Of a stretch of 64,000 nt of DNA, positions 54,888-63,900 are shown piece after piece. Origin of the DNA: Bacillota bacterium LX-D (GTDB lineage: Bacteria; Bacillota; DUOV01; Zhaonellaceae). The notes below the pieces were generated by a model. That model saw only the letters and a list, made by a program, of their open reading frames with translations, searched no databases and was not told where the DNA came from. Where the stretch lies: the NCBI GenBank assembly GCA_031628995.1, contig JAVLUO010000003.1:124001-188000 (forward strand). The letters are read 5' to 3'. Positions within the stretch are counted from its first letter, which is position 1; each line of letters begins with the position of its first letter. Made by a program: the position numbers and the translations under genes.

Positions 54888-56069
54888 ATGCGGATTATCT
54901 CCCTGATACTGCTGGTTCTATTCCTTCTTTTTTCACTGACTGGCTGCTGGAACGCCAGGGAAATTAACGAACTAGCCTTTGTGCTGAGCATTGCTTTGGA
55001 TAAAACCAACAACGGATTCAAAGTAACCGCACAAGTAGCACAACCGGAAACATATAGTAAAACCCCATCGGGGGGCACCACCAGTTCTGGAAAAGAAAAG
55101 CCTTTTTGGATAATTTCCAGCACCGGTAAAACAATTTTTGAAGCAGTCCGTAATATGGCTGCTACAGCTCCCCGGCGTATTCTTTGGTCACATATTAAAG
55201 TTATCATCATTGGCGAAAAATTAGCCAGGAGCAATATACTTGAGATATTTGACTTTTTCAGCCGCAATCCGGAACTGCGTTTGCGGACCTGGATTGCAGT
55301 TACCCCCGGCGAGGCCGGAAAAATTCTGGCGGTTGTACCAATAATGGAAAAAGACCCTTCCCAGAATATAGAAAAAATAATTGATAAAACAAATTTAACA
55401 GGCAAAGCCTACGGCATCATGCTGAAAAATTTCCTGGAAGACTATCTCGACCCCTACGTAAACCCGGCAGCCTCAAGGATTGTTCTTACTACGGAAGAAT
55501 CCAAGCCTGTTGTAAAACTTGAAGGGGCTTCTATTTTTGGCGAAAATAAACTAGTGGGATGGCTTGATGGAAATAAAACCAGGGGCCTTTTATGGATAAA
55601 AAATAAAATAAGTGGATCGGTAAGGGTTGTAAATTGTCCGTACGACGGTTTGCCTGTTACCTTGGAGATTAAAAAAGGAAAAACAAACATTCAAAGTTAT
55701 ATTGATAACGGACAACCTTACTTCATAATTAAGGTAAGCGCTAGTGCCGACCTCACTGAAAAATCATGCCTTACTGAATTCACCAACCCTAAGGCATTGC
55801 AAAGTCTTGAGAAAGCATTGGCATTGGCTATCCATAATGATATACAGTCTACGGTAACAGCAGCCCAGGACTTTAATGTCGACTTTCTTGACTTTAGCAG
55901 TACACTGCACCGGCAGCATAAGAATGAATGGCCGCAGCTATCTGCAAACTGGCCCCAACTTTTTAAAAATGCAGAAGTTGCTATAGAAGTAAAAGCAGAA
56001 ATTCCACGGGTATCACTATTGGCAAAGTCAGTATCTCCCATTAAATATCCGGCCGAAAACCCACGTTGA
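54888..56069 (+). CDS. gerAC: Spore germination lipoprotein Ger(x)C
   Basis: 393 residues. Signal peptide with lipobox SLTGC (Cys21) followed by the family start WNAREINELAFVLSIALDK. Later Ger(x)C motifs: GKTIFEAVRNMAATAPRRIL-WSHIKVIIIGEKLA and GKAYGIMLKNFLEDY. It is the lipoprotein subunit of the germinant receptor. AAGGAGG precedes ATG 54888. It sits between the A and B genes, an order found in many Clostridia. Confidence 0.94.
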   Translation: MRIISLILLVLFLLFSLTGCWNAREINELAFVLSIALDKTNNGFKVTAQVAQPETYSKTPSGGTTSSGKEKPFWIISSTGKTIFEAVRNMAATAPRRILWSHIKVIIIGEKLARSNILEIFDFFSRNPELRLRTWIAVTPGEAGKILAVVPIMEKDPSQNIEKIIDKTNLTGKAYGIMLKNFLEDYLDPYVNPAASRIVLTTEESKPVVKLEGASIFGENKLVGWLDGNKTRGLLWIKNKISGSVRVVNCPYDGLPVTLEIKKGKTNIQSYIDNGQPYFIIKVSASADLTEKSCLTEFTNPKALQSLEKALALAIHNDIQSTVTAAQDFNVDFLDFSSTLHRQHKNEWPQLSANWPQLFKNAEVAIEVKAEIPRVSLLAKSVSPIKYPAENPR

Positions 56070-56086
56070 AGGAGGAAGTATCCCAA

Positions 56087-57202
56087 ATGAGCCACAACAA
56101 GGTAACCATAAACAATAACCAGTTTAAAGCCTTGCTGGTTTGCACTACCTGGCCTACCGTAATCAACTATGGCAGTGGCATTTTAGCCAGGGAAATCGGC
56201 AGGGATATGTGGATAAGCGGAGCAATCAGCGTATTATCCACACTACTTTTTATCTATATAATTGTATATATCGGTCAAAATTTCCCCGGTAAAACAATAG
56301 TTGAATACTGCCAAGACCTTTTGTGGACCATTCCAGGAAAGCTATTGGGGTTTGTGCTGGCAATCTATTTTTTGGTCAGTGCTGCTAGCAATGTATCCAT
56401 GTACATCCACCACCTAACAGACTTTTTATTACCTGAAACACCTTTTCTAGTGGTAACAGTTCTGCACGTTGCCGTAATATGCTATCTTGTATCAAAAGGT
56501 CCTGAAGTTATTGCCAGAATGGGTGTTATTGGTTTTGCATTAGCTAGCGTTTTTCTCTTTATGGTTTTTTTAGCTTCGGTGTCGGAAACAGATTTTAAAA
56601 GGCTTATGCCCTTTTTTGATTCAGGCATTTTAAAAGTAAGCATAGCCAGTCTTAAAGTTGATTCATTTATTGGAATCGATCAAATAATTATTGCAATGAT
56701 TCTGCCACTGGTGAGCAACCAAAAGAAAGCTTTCCGTTCAGCTGCAGCCGGTTTGTCCATCGGTGGTTTTTTCTTTGTCTTTTACTTTATTGTCGAGTTG
56801 ATGGTTATGGGTCCCCAAGTAGTTGCCTTAATGCGTATTGCAAGCATGGATTTTGTGAGATCAATCCAGATTACGCAATATCTCCACCGGTTTGAATCCT
56901 TTATGGTCGCCCTCTGGTATTGGAGTATGCTGGTTCAAGGTGGTATTTTAACTTACTGTTCTCAAAAAGCCTTTGTACAAACCACAGGTATTAAAAAGGA
57001 AAAGACAAAAACAATACTTATTTTTATCTTTGGAATTTTTTTGGCTACTCTGACCTATTTCATAGCCTCGAATAGAGTATTCTTTTTAAACTTTAGAGAA
57101 GACACGTGGCATTATTTTGGTTTGCCTATCCAGTATGGACTGCCTGTAATACTTCTCCTCATATTAGCTATAAGAAAAGTATTTCATGCTGTTAAGAATT
57201 AG
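56087..57202 (+). CDS. gerAB: Spore germination permease GerAB-type (B subunit)
   Basis: 371 residues from ATG 56087, with AAGGAGG upstream; a TTG at 56066 would include that site in the gene. Ten membrane helices of the amino-acid permease (APC-like) fold: ARE-GRDMWISGAISVLSTLL, VGQNFPGKTIVEYCQ-type start and MPFFDSGILKV are typical of endospore germination permeases. It probably binds the germinant. Last gene of the operon; no convincing terminator was seen after it. Confidence 0.93.
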   Translation: MSHNKVTINNNQFKALLVCTTWPTVINYGSGILAREIGRDMWISGAISVLSTLLFIYIIVYIGQNFPGKTIVEYCQDLLWTIPGKLLGFVLAIYFLVSAASNVSMYIHHLTDFLLPETPFLVVTVLHVAVICYLVSKGPEVIARMGVIGFALASVFLFMVFLASVSETDFKRLMPFFDSGILKVSIASLKVDSFIGIDQIIIAMILPLVSNQKKAFRSAAAGLSIGGFFFVFYFIVELMVMGPQVVALMRIASMDFVRSIQITQYLHRFESFMVALWYWSMLVQGGILTYCSQKAFVQTTGIKKEKTKTILIFIFGIFLATLTYFIASNRVFFLNFREDTWHYFGLPIQYGLPVILLLILAIRKVFHAVKN

Positions 57203-57348
57203 TACCTACTTGTTAAAAAATTTTTCCACAACAAAAGTATCCGGTACTTATCTCAAACATTTATAGCATTGACTTAGTCTCTCTTTGGGATAATTATCAA
57301 TTTTTTTGGTGCTTTTAGTTTACCAACTGACACCATAAATAGAACTGT

Positions 57349-58455
57349 TTACAGCACTATTAATTCATAATCACGACTGCCCATTCCAATTTCCTCCCCG
57401 TAGCGCATCTGGATAGTAGCATCTATGTATGGTCGCAGTCCATGAAATTTATCGGCCCCCTCTTCGTAATTACAGGAAAGCAAAGAAGCAGATAAGCCGA
57501 TTTGTTTATTAACGAGGTCGTAGCTGGCCTGATCAATGGCAACAGGATCAGTTGATGCTAAGAAACCGATATCGGGAACAATTGGTGCATCGCTCCAAGG
57601 CGTACAATCACAGTCAGGGGTAATATTAAGCAGGAAATTAATATAGCCAATCCGCCCTGGATGGGCTTTTACTACTCCGTATCCGTATTCCGTCAATCTT
57701 TCAGCGAAGGCGGTAAATTCCTTTCCCCAATCCATGCCAACGGCTTTTTTAGGACACACAGTCATACATTCACCGCAGCCTACACATTTTTCCAAAACAA
57801 TTTCAGCTTTTTGAGCAGCCATAGTGATAGCTTCTTCTGGACAAACTGAGGTACACTTTCCACAGCCAGCACACTTTTCATGATCAACATATATTTTTAC
57901 AGCATGCTGTTCCTTTTTACCTACTGCCGGTGCCCCGCCCATAGCTAGATTTTTTATTGCTCCTCCGAAGCCGGCCATTTCATGTCCTTTAAAATGAGAT
58001 AACACAATCATGCTATCAGCTCTAACAATATCTTTAGCCAGCTTCACTTTACTAAAATGTTTTTTGCTAATTTCTACTTCTATAATATTTTCACTACGCA
58101 ATCCATCGGCAATAATTAGTGGGGCTCCTGTAACAGTATAATCAAACCCATGTTCCAATGCTGTGATAAGATGGTCAACCGCATTATGCCGACTCCCAGA
58201 ATAGAGGGTATTGGTATCCGTCAGAAAGGGCTTGGCACCCTTCTCTTTTACTTTATCCACCACTTGCCTAACAAAAACGGGGTTAATAAAACCATCATTT
58301 CCTCGTTCACCGAAATGCAATTTTATAGCCGTTAAGTCATCTTTTTGAATAAACTCACTAAATCCAGCATGCGCAAATAGATTTCTGATTTTACTAACCT
58401 TATTACTCTTATCTGATTTAGCTCTCAAATTTACATAGTAAACTTTGCTTGACAT
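57349..58455 (-). CDS. DUF362 protein with two [4Fe-4S] ferredoxin motifs
   Basis: 368 residues from ATG 58455, which has AAAGGATGA upstream; ATG 58464 lies inside that site. The DUF362 region covers both ends (LTAIKLHFGERGNDGFINPV, LTDTNTLYSGSRHNAVDHL, SHFKGHEMAGFGGAIKNLAM and ASTDPVAIDQASYDLVN). A 2x[4Fe-4S] module lies at about 190-245 (CAGCGKCTSVCP and CVGCGECMTVCP). The family is widespread in anaerobes; its reaction is not established, but electron transfer is likely. Single gene. Confidence 0.9.
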   Translation of the reverse strand: MSSKVYYVNLRAKSDKSNKVSKIRNLFAHAGFSEFIQKDDLTAIKLHFGERGNDGFINPVFVRQVVDKVKEKGAKPFLTDTNTLYSGSRHNAVDHLITALEHGFDYTVTGAPLIIADGLRSENIIEVEISKKHFSKVKLAKDIVRADSMIVLSHFKGHEMAGFGGAIKNLAMGGAPAVGKKEQHAVKIYVDHEKCAGCGKCTSVCPEEAITMAAQKAEIVLEKCVGCGECMTVCPKKAVGMDWGKEFTAFAERLTEYGYGVVKAHPGRIGYINFLLNITPDCDCTPWSDAPIVPDIGFLASTDPVAIDQASYDLVNKQIGLSASLLSCNYEEGADKFHGLRPYIDATIQMRYGEEIGMGSRDYELIVL

Positions 58456-58733
58456 AGTATTCATCCTTTCTTTAACGCAAAGGTAGCTCCCCCCTCTAAA
58501 TTCCCTTCCGTCAGGCTAGACTGGACATCCCACCCAATGTGCTTAAAAAACTTAACCATTCGATCTGTTGAGGTACCGTATTCCCCTTGCTCGTTAGCAA
58601 CACCTGGCTATAAGCAGAAGCTCCTGAGCTTGTTGTATCATAGCCGGAAAACACCCTTAAATTAAAAATAATTAGCTGACAAATTATTATTATACCATAA
58701 TTATACAAATTTGGAGACTTGAAAATATATAAT
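58456..58733. other. Intergenic stretch
   Basis: It contains the ribosome site of the DUF362 gene near its left end. No RNA, repeat or further gene is recognised. Confidence 0.3.
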
Positions 58734-59738
58734 TTACAAAGTTTCATAGATAATAGCTGACCAGTCTTTTCCCTTATAAGCGTTATATCCGCGTGTATGC
58801 GCATAGCCATAGATTACAACGTTGCCCATACGATCCTTTTCAAAGAGGTAACCGTAAGTTTCTCCTTTCATAGCACGTTGTGCTGCATGGAGATGGCCTA
58901 GACTATCACTTAAAATACCCTTGCGGCTGCGGGATGCTATAAGATACCCTTGTTTATTGATAATAAATATGTTCCCATTTTTACCGATCCGAGCTGAATC
59001 TATAATGTCATAGATATAATCCCAGTTAAACCGGGTAGAAAAATATCCTAAAACTTTACCATGCTCTCCCCGTATTGGACATGTATAAGCTATGGTATGA
59101 CGATTCTCAACAGTTGAATAGTAAAGATCACTTACGGAAATAGAATTAGCTGCCTTAGCTTCCTTAAACCAATTTTCATCAGACATGTCTTTTCCGATAA
59201 GTTCGCGCCTAGTACCTGCTGCAACTATTTTGCCTTCATTATCTAGTACATATAGATCAAGGTAAACTTCATATATTTCTATAAGGTGTTGCAAAAGTTC
59301 ATTAGCTGCTGAAAAACGTTCTGTTGCTGTAGAGCAAAAGCAATTCTTAACTTTATCAAAAGTTGCCCAAGCTTGAGCATCACAGTTACGTTCAAAAAGA
59401 TTCCTGTCAATTTTATCAATAGTATCATAGGCCACATCGGCTGTTCGAACAGCCATTACTTCATTTGCTTTGTTTTGAATGTTTTCAATAATTTTAGTAC
59501 TTTCTTTAGTAAAACTTAAACTACTATTAGCCAGCTTTTTAATTTCAGAGGCCACTACACTAAACCCCCTGCCGGCATCTCCTGCTCTTGCGGCTTCAAT
59601 TGCTGAGTTTAAGGACAATAGATTTGTACGTTCAGCAAGATCCCTAATGGATTCTATGACTTCACTCATTTCATTATTAGCATTTTTAAGTTCACTAATT
59701 ATAATGGATGCATCAATAACTAAATTATCGTCAGACAC
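58734..59738 (-). CDS. MCP-Cache protein with reversed domain order
   Basis: 334 residues, no membrane helix. An MCP signalling tip is at the N-terminus (about 20-75; [38 protein letters not shown]), followed by a Cache/PDC sensor region (about 95-334; [37 protein letters not shown]). In ordinary chemoreceptors the sensor precedes the signalling part and is outside the cell; here both would be cytoplasmic. The start is GTG 59738 behind AGGGGG. A terminator-like hairpin sits just upstream of that site. It may sense an internal metabolite and feed CheA directly. Confidence 0.85.
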   Translation of the reverse strand: MSDDNLVIDASIIISELKNANNEMSEVIESIRDLAERTNLLSLNSAIEAARAGDAGRGFSVVASEIKKLANSSLSFTKESTKIIENIQNKANEVMAVRTADVAYDTIDKIDRNLFERNCDAQAWATFDKVKNCFCSTATERFSAANELLQHLIEIYEVYLDLYVLDNEGKIVAAGTRRELIGKDMSDENWFKEAKAANSISVSDLYYSTVENRHTIAYTCPIRGEHGKVLGYFSTRFNWDYIYDIIDSARIGKNGNIFIINKQGYLIASRSRKGILSDSLGHLHAAQRAMKGETYGYLFEKDRMGNVVIYGYAHTRGYNAYKGKDWSAIIYETL

Positions 59739-59761
59739 AATTATACCCCCTAAAAATAAAA

Positions 59762-59788
59762 AATAACCTGCCTTAAAATTAGGCAGGC
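59762..59788 (-). terminator. Terminator hairpin just upstream of the MCP-Cache ribosome site
   Basis: On the minus strand CCTGCCT and AGGCAGG pair around a 7-base loop and a T-rich stretch follows, ending about 10 bases before the AGGGGG site of the 58734-59738 gene. It either ends an upstream transcript or attenuates this gene. Confidence 0.6.
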
Positions 59789-60049
59789 TCCATTGCCAAT
59801 AGTGTATTTTTTTGTATTACCATTATACAAGATAATTAGAAACCTTTTCAAGTTTTTCCTAATTTCTTAAACAAGAGGAGTCAGAATTAGAGTATTAAAA
59901 CAAATGTCACTTTCTTTGGCTAGTTTAGTCTGACTATAGATTCATAGATAGAATTATTAATATTATCTAAACTAGAGGCAGTAGCCCGTACCCAAATTTA
60001 ATTCCTAGTACGATTGCTCGGTAGATAACAATAGAAAGTAAATATTATA
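59789..60049. other. Intergenic stretch
   Basis: A short minus-strand open frame (about 59925-60000) with a protein-like end (SLDNINNSIYESIVRLN) has no start or ribosome site. Otherwise nothing is recognised. Confidence 0.3.
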
Positions 60050-60349
60050 TTATTCTTTGGTGTAAGTAGTACAATACGGTATAATTTTTTCAATCAGTAC
60101 GTTTTTATCTCCAAGTGGTATAGTTTCTTTTTTTCTAATAAAATTTGTTTTTACTGTAATAACATTATCATCAAAATTAATATTTTGGATATCTGTTACT
60201 GAATCTGCTGTATCCAGTTCAGTTAAATTAAACATTTCTATTTGTTCACGTAATTTGAGCAGCTCTTTTTCATAATTACTAATTTTTTTTTCCAAATTAG
60301 TAATTATATTTTCTAGTCTTGTAATTTCATTATATATTGATGAACTCAT
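60050..60349 (-). CDS. Small coiled-coil protein of unknown function
   Basis: 99 residues from ATG 60349 behind AAGGACG; the GTG at 60361 is too near that site. Residues 5-45 form a coiled coil (NEITRLENIITNLEKKISNY, EKELLKLREQIEMF). A short beta-rich half follows. No family is recognised. A strong terminator hairpin lies just upstream of the ribosome site. Its neighbours are the small gene 60410-60631 and, divergently, the multicopper oxidase. Confidence 0.5.
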   Translation of the reverse strand: MSSSIYNEITRLENIITNLEKKISNYEKELLKLREQIEMFNLTELDTADSVTDIQNINFDDNVITVKTNFIRKKETIPLGDKNVLIEKIIPYCTTYTKE

Positions 60350-60373
60350 TATTAATATCACGTCCTTTTTAAT

Positions 60374-60401
60374 AAAAAGAGCAGGAATACCTGCTCTTTT
60401 T
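60374..60401. terminator. Perfect bidirectional terminator between two small genes
   Basis: AAAAAGAGCAGG and CCTGCTCTTTTT form a 12-bp stem with an AATA loop. It ends the 60410-60631 transcript and sits in front of the 60050-60349 gene. Confidence 0.88.
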
Positions 60402-60409
60402 ATATTTTA

Positions 60410-60631
60410 TTATTCATCAGCACATGGCCTACATGGCGTTTTAATAATTACAACTTGGAAAGGAAGCTTTTTCTCAAGAAAGAATTTTTCCCGACCTAAA
60501 CGAAAAATTTTTTCTACATCAATAAATCCAGTTAATACAGCAACGCAAGCATCTTCTATTACTAGTTGATCAACTTTACTAACTATTTCAATTTCATTAC
60601 CCTCAAAACCATTTTCTTTTAAATCTAACAA
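60410..60631 (-). CDS. Small protein of unknown function with C-terminal CxxC
   Basis: 73 residues. The start is TTG 60631, six bases after GGAGGAG, a strong site. The sequence has two halves: a acidic beta-like stretch (GNEIEIVSKVDQLVIEDACV) and LGREKFFLEKKLPFQVVIIK, ending in TPCRPCADE with a CxxC. The KLPF-VVI part is faintly like the SPOCS/DUF3794 family of spore proteins, but I would not claim that. The gene is divergent from the multicopper oxidase, with about 330 bp between them. Confidence 0.5.
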   Translation of the reverse strand: MLDLKENGFEGNEIEIVSKVDQLVIEDACVAVLTGFIDVEKIFRLGREKFFLEKKLPFQVVIIKTPCRPCADE

Positions 60632-60957
60632 TTAGGTCTCCTCCTCTAGTTTATTGTATTAAAGGAATTTCTTTGTTATAAAATATGCCATTAGTTTCCC
60701 TTTTGTTACAAATTTCGGTAAATAATATAACAATTTACAAATTTATTTGTGTAATACCTGAATACCAAATATACCCTCCCATACGGAATGTGTACTCTTT
60801 TTCATTGTAGTTGGTTTAATAAATCTAAAGGAACATAATGAGTAATCAAAAATAAGCAACTTATAGAATGATGCAACAATAACAGGCAGTAAATGTGTAC
60901 ACATAAAACTCTTAATAATATTATGTAATATAATTACTTTGAAAGAAGGTGCTATTA
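60632..60957. promoter_or_regulatory. Divergent promoter region of the multicopper oxidase
   Basis: A perfect TATAAT lies at 60929-60934, 24 bp before the oxidase start, with no good -35. AGAAGGTG (60944-60951) is its ribosome site. The remaining AT-rich sequence has a minus-strand open frame (60743-60967) with no ribosome site, which I do not take as a gene. Confidence 0.5.
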
Positions 60958-63900
60958 ATGTGTGCAACTATTATACCTCAAACACGTGAATGCATTTGCT
61001 GGAACGGCAAAAAGGTTTCAGTAAGACATTTTAATATTGTCGCAATCTCTATACCCATTGTCTATAACGAAGCTGGAGATCATGACCCAAATGGCCTTAT
61101 GTACGTACTTAACGAAAATGAGGATGACATAAAAAAGGCCGTTGCCGAAAATCCTTTTACACCTGTAGATCTTGTACAACCTTTAGTAATTAGAGCCAAT
61201 CTGGGTGACTTTATTATTGTAGACTTTGAAAATAGACTTGATAGGCGTGCTTCTATTCACATTCAGGACGTTGAATACGACGTGCTAGATTCTGATGGTG
61301 CAGCAGTTGGGTTTAATCCTGACACAACAACAGAAAATAAGAAAAGATACTACTGGTTCGCAGACAAAGAAGGAATATTTATGTTCCATGATATGGCAGA
61401 CCAAAGAAGCGGTGAAAACGCAACAAACGTACACGGGCTCTTTGGTGCTTTAATCGTTGAGCCTGTTGGGGCTACCTGGACAGACCCAATTAATGGTAAT
61501 GAGCTTAAAAGTGGGTGCTATGCAGATATTCACCACCCGGCTATGCCTGATTTCAGAGAGTATGTTACAATTTTCCATGATGAGCCTGAAATAAAGGATA
61601 GGAACGGGAACACACCAATTAACCCGGAAACAGGTCAGCCCGCATCAACGATGCCCATAAACTACAGGGCAGAACCGATGCGAAACCGTCACCCTCATTG
61701 TCCGGGGTGTGTAGGTGAGGAAGTCTCGTTAAGTTCATGGACGTTTGGTGATCCTGCAACTCCTATTCTACGTGCCTATGTGGGCGACCCTGCAAAAATA
61801 AGGCTAATTCATGGAGGTATCAAGGAGACACACGTTTTCCATCTTCATAATCATCAATGGCTGTTAGAGCCCAATGACCCAAAATCGACTATAATTGACT
61901 CTATATCATTTAGCCCTCAACAGTGTATGACTATAGAACCGTTATTCGGTGCTGGAAGTTTAAATGGCTGTATAGGTGATGTTATATGGCACTGCCATCT
62001 GTATCCTCATTTTGCTGAAGGAATGTGGGGATTGTGGAGGATATTGGATAGGCTTGAGGATGGCACTAGAGAATACCCTGACGGCACAAAACCTTCCAGA
62101 CTGATGCCGCTTCCCGATAGGACACCACCTCCTCCTCCTGACGATTTACACCCTGGTTTTCCAAGGTTTGTTGCAGGAACACCGGGTGAAAAGGCATTTA
62201 AACCTCCCCTTGGTATAATAGGACAGGAAGCAAGACAACCAACTCCGCTCGAGGAAGCAAATTTTGTCGATAATGCAGTTCCAGGAGCATTATACTCTAA
62301 CCCATGTCCACCCGATGCATCTGTAAAAATCTTTGAAGTTGTAGCGATTCAAGTTCCAATCGTCTATAATAACCAGGGGTGGCACGACCCGGAAGGCAGG
62401 ATATTTGTACTAAAAGATGATAAAGAAGCGATCATGAAGGGTGAAAAAGAACCTGAACCTTTTGTTATAAGAGCAAACGCAGGGGATTGCATTGAAATCA
62501 GGTTAACTAATGAGCTTCCACTGGAAATCGGTGGTAACGCATTCCAGTTAAAGACAAAGACCACCGAAGCTGGCTGGCATATTCACCTTGTTAAATTCGA
62601 TACGATTGTTGCTGATGGAAGTGCAAATGGTTGGTGCAATGATGCGTCTGCAATACCCGGGGATACATTGATTGAGCGTTTTTATGCAGATACTGAATTA
62701 AGGACTATATTCTTCCACGACCATCTATTTCCTAATACTAGCCAGCAGCATGGATTATTTGGCGTATTAATTATCGAACCACCAAACTCAACATATCATG
62801 ACCCCAAAACAGGTGAAGAAATACGAAGTGGGACGAAAGCGGTAATACGAGTACCAGGCCAACCCGATTTTAGAGAATTCATTCTGGCAGTTCACGACTT
62901 TGCACTGCTTTTTGACAAAGACGGAAAGCCTTTGAATCCTCCGCCATTTCCAAGCTCACCTGATGACCCCGGAGTTATGGGCATTAATTATAAATGCGAA
63001 CCGCTGCAGTTTAGGAAAGGCGATCCTGCATATGTATTCAGTTCCTATGTACACGGTGACCCCGTTACACCCCTGCTTGAAACGTATGAAGGCGACCCGA
63101 TAAGGATACGGTTGTTTGATGGAGCACAGGAGGAACAACATTCCTTTAACCTGCACGGATTAAGATGGAGGAAAGAGCCTACTGATCCAGTGTCACCTCT
63201 TGTACAATCACAAACCTTGGGTATTTCGGAAGCGTTTAACTTCGAGATAAATTATGACTATAAAAAAGGAGACTATTTGTACTATTTCGGCGGTGTCGAT
63301 GACCTATGGCTCGGTTTATGGGGAATATTAAGAGTGCATCGTGAAAAAGTTCCCCACCTTCTGCCGTTGGTTGACAGACCTGTTCCTCCAGAAAGGACAG
63401 AGCCCCTTCCTCACAAGACAGGTAATCCGCCGCCCAAAGCACCAAGTCCCGGGAATCCGTGTCCTGCAGGTGCAAAGGTCAGAAAATATGAAGTTGTGGC
63501 TATCCAAAAGGATATTGTCTATAATAAGTTTGGCGACCATGACCCAAATGGTTTGATGTTTGTGCTAAAAGAGCATGAGAAAAAAGTCCTGAAAGGTGAA
63601 ATCAAACCTAAACCATTGATTTTAAGAGCAAACGCAGGAGATTGCATTGAGGTTACACTCACCAACCATCTTTTTAAGCCTATAGTTCAAGATTCACACC
63701 CCGGAGTACCTGTAGATGCCCCGTTCCTGCCATCAAATCGGGCTTCAATACACGCTCAATTGCTTAAATATGACGTATTGGGTTCGGATGGGGCAACAGT
63801 CGGATTTAACTACGACCAAACAGTAGCACCTGGTGAAAGTATAACTTACAGGTGGTTTGCCGATTCGGAATTAGGTGCATGTACGTTGACTGGCTTTGCA

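Noticed and set aside
54860-55405. Minus-strand open frame of 181 codons
   Set aside because: Antisense shadow of the Ger(x)C gene; no ribosome site.
60743-60967. Minus-strand open frame of 74 codons overlapping the oxidase start
   Set aside because: No ribosome site, and it covers the oxidase promoter. Probably chance in AT-rich DNA.
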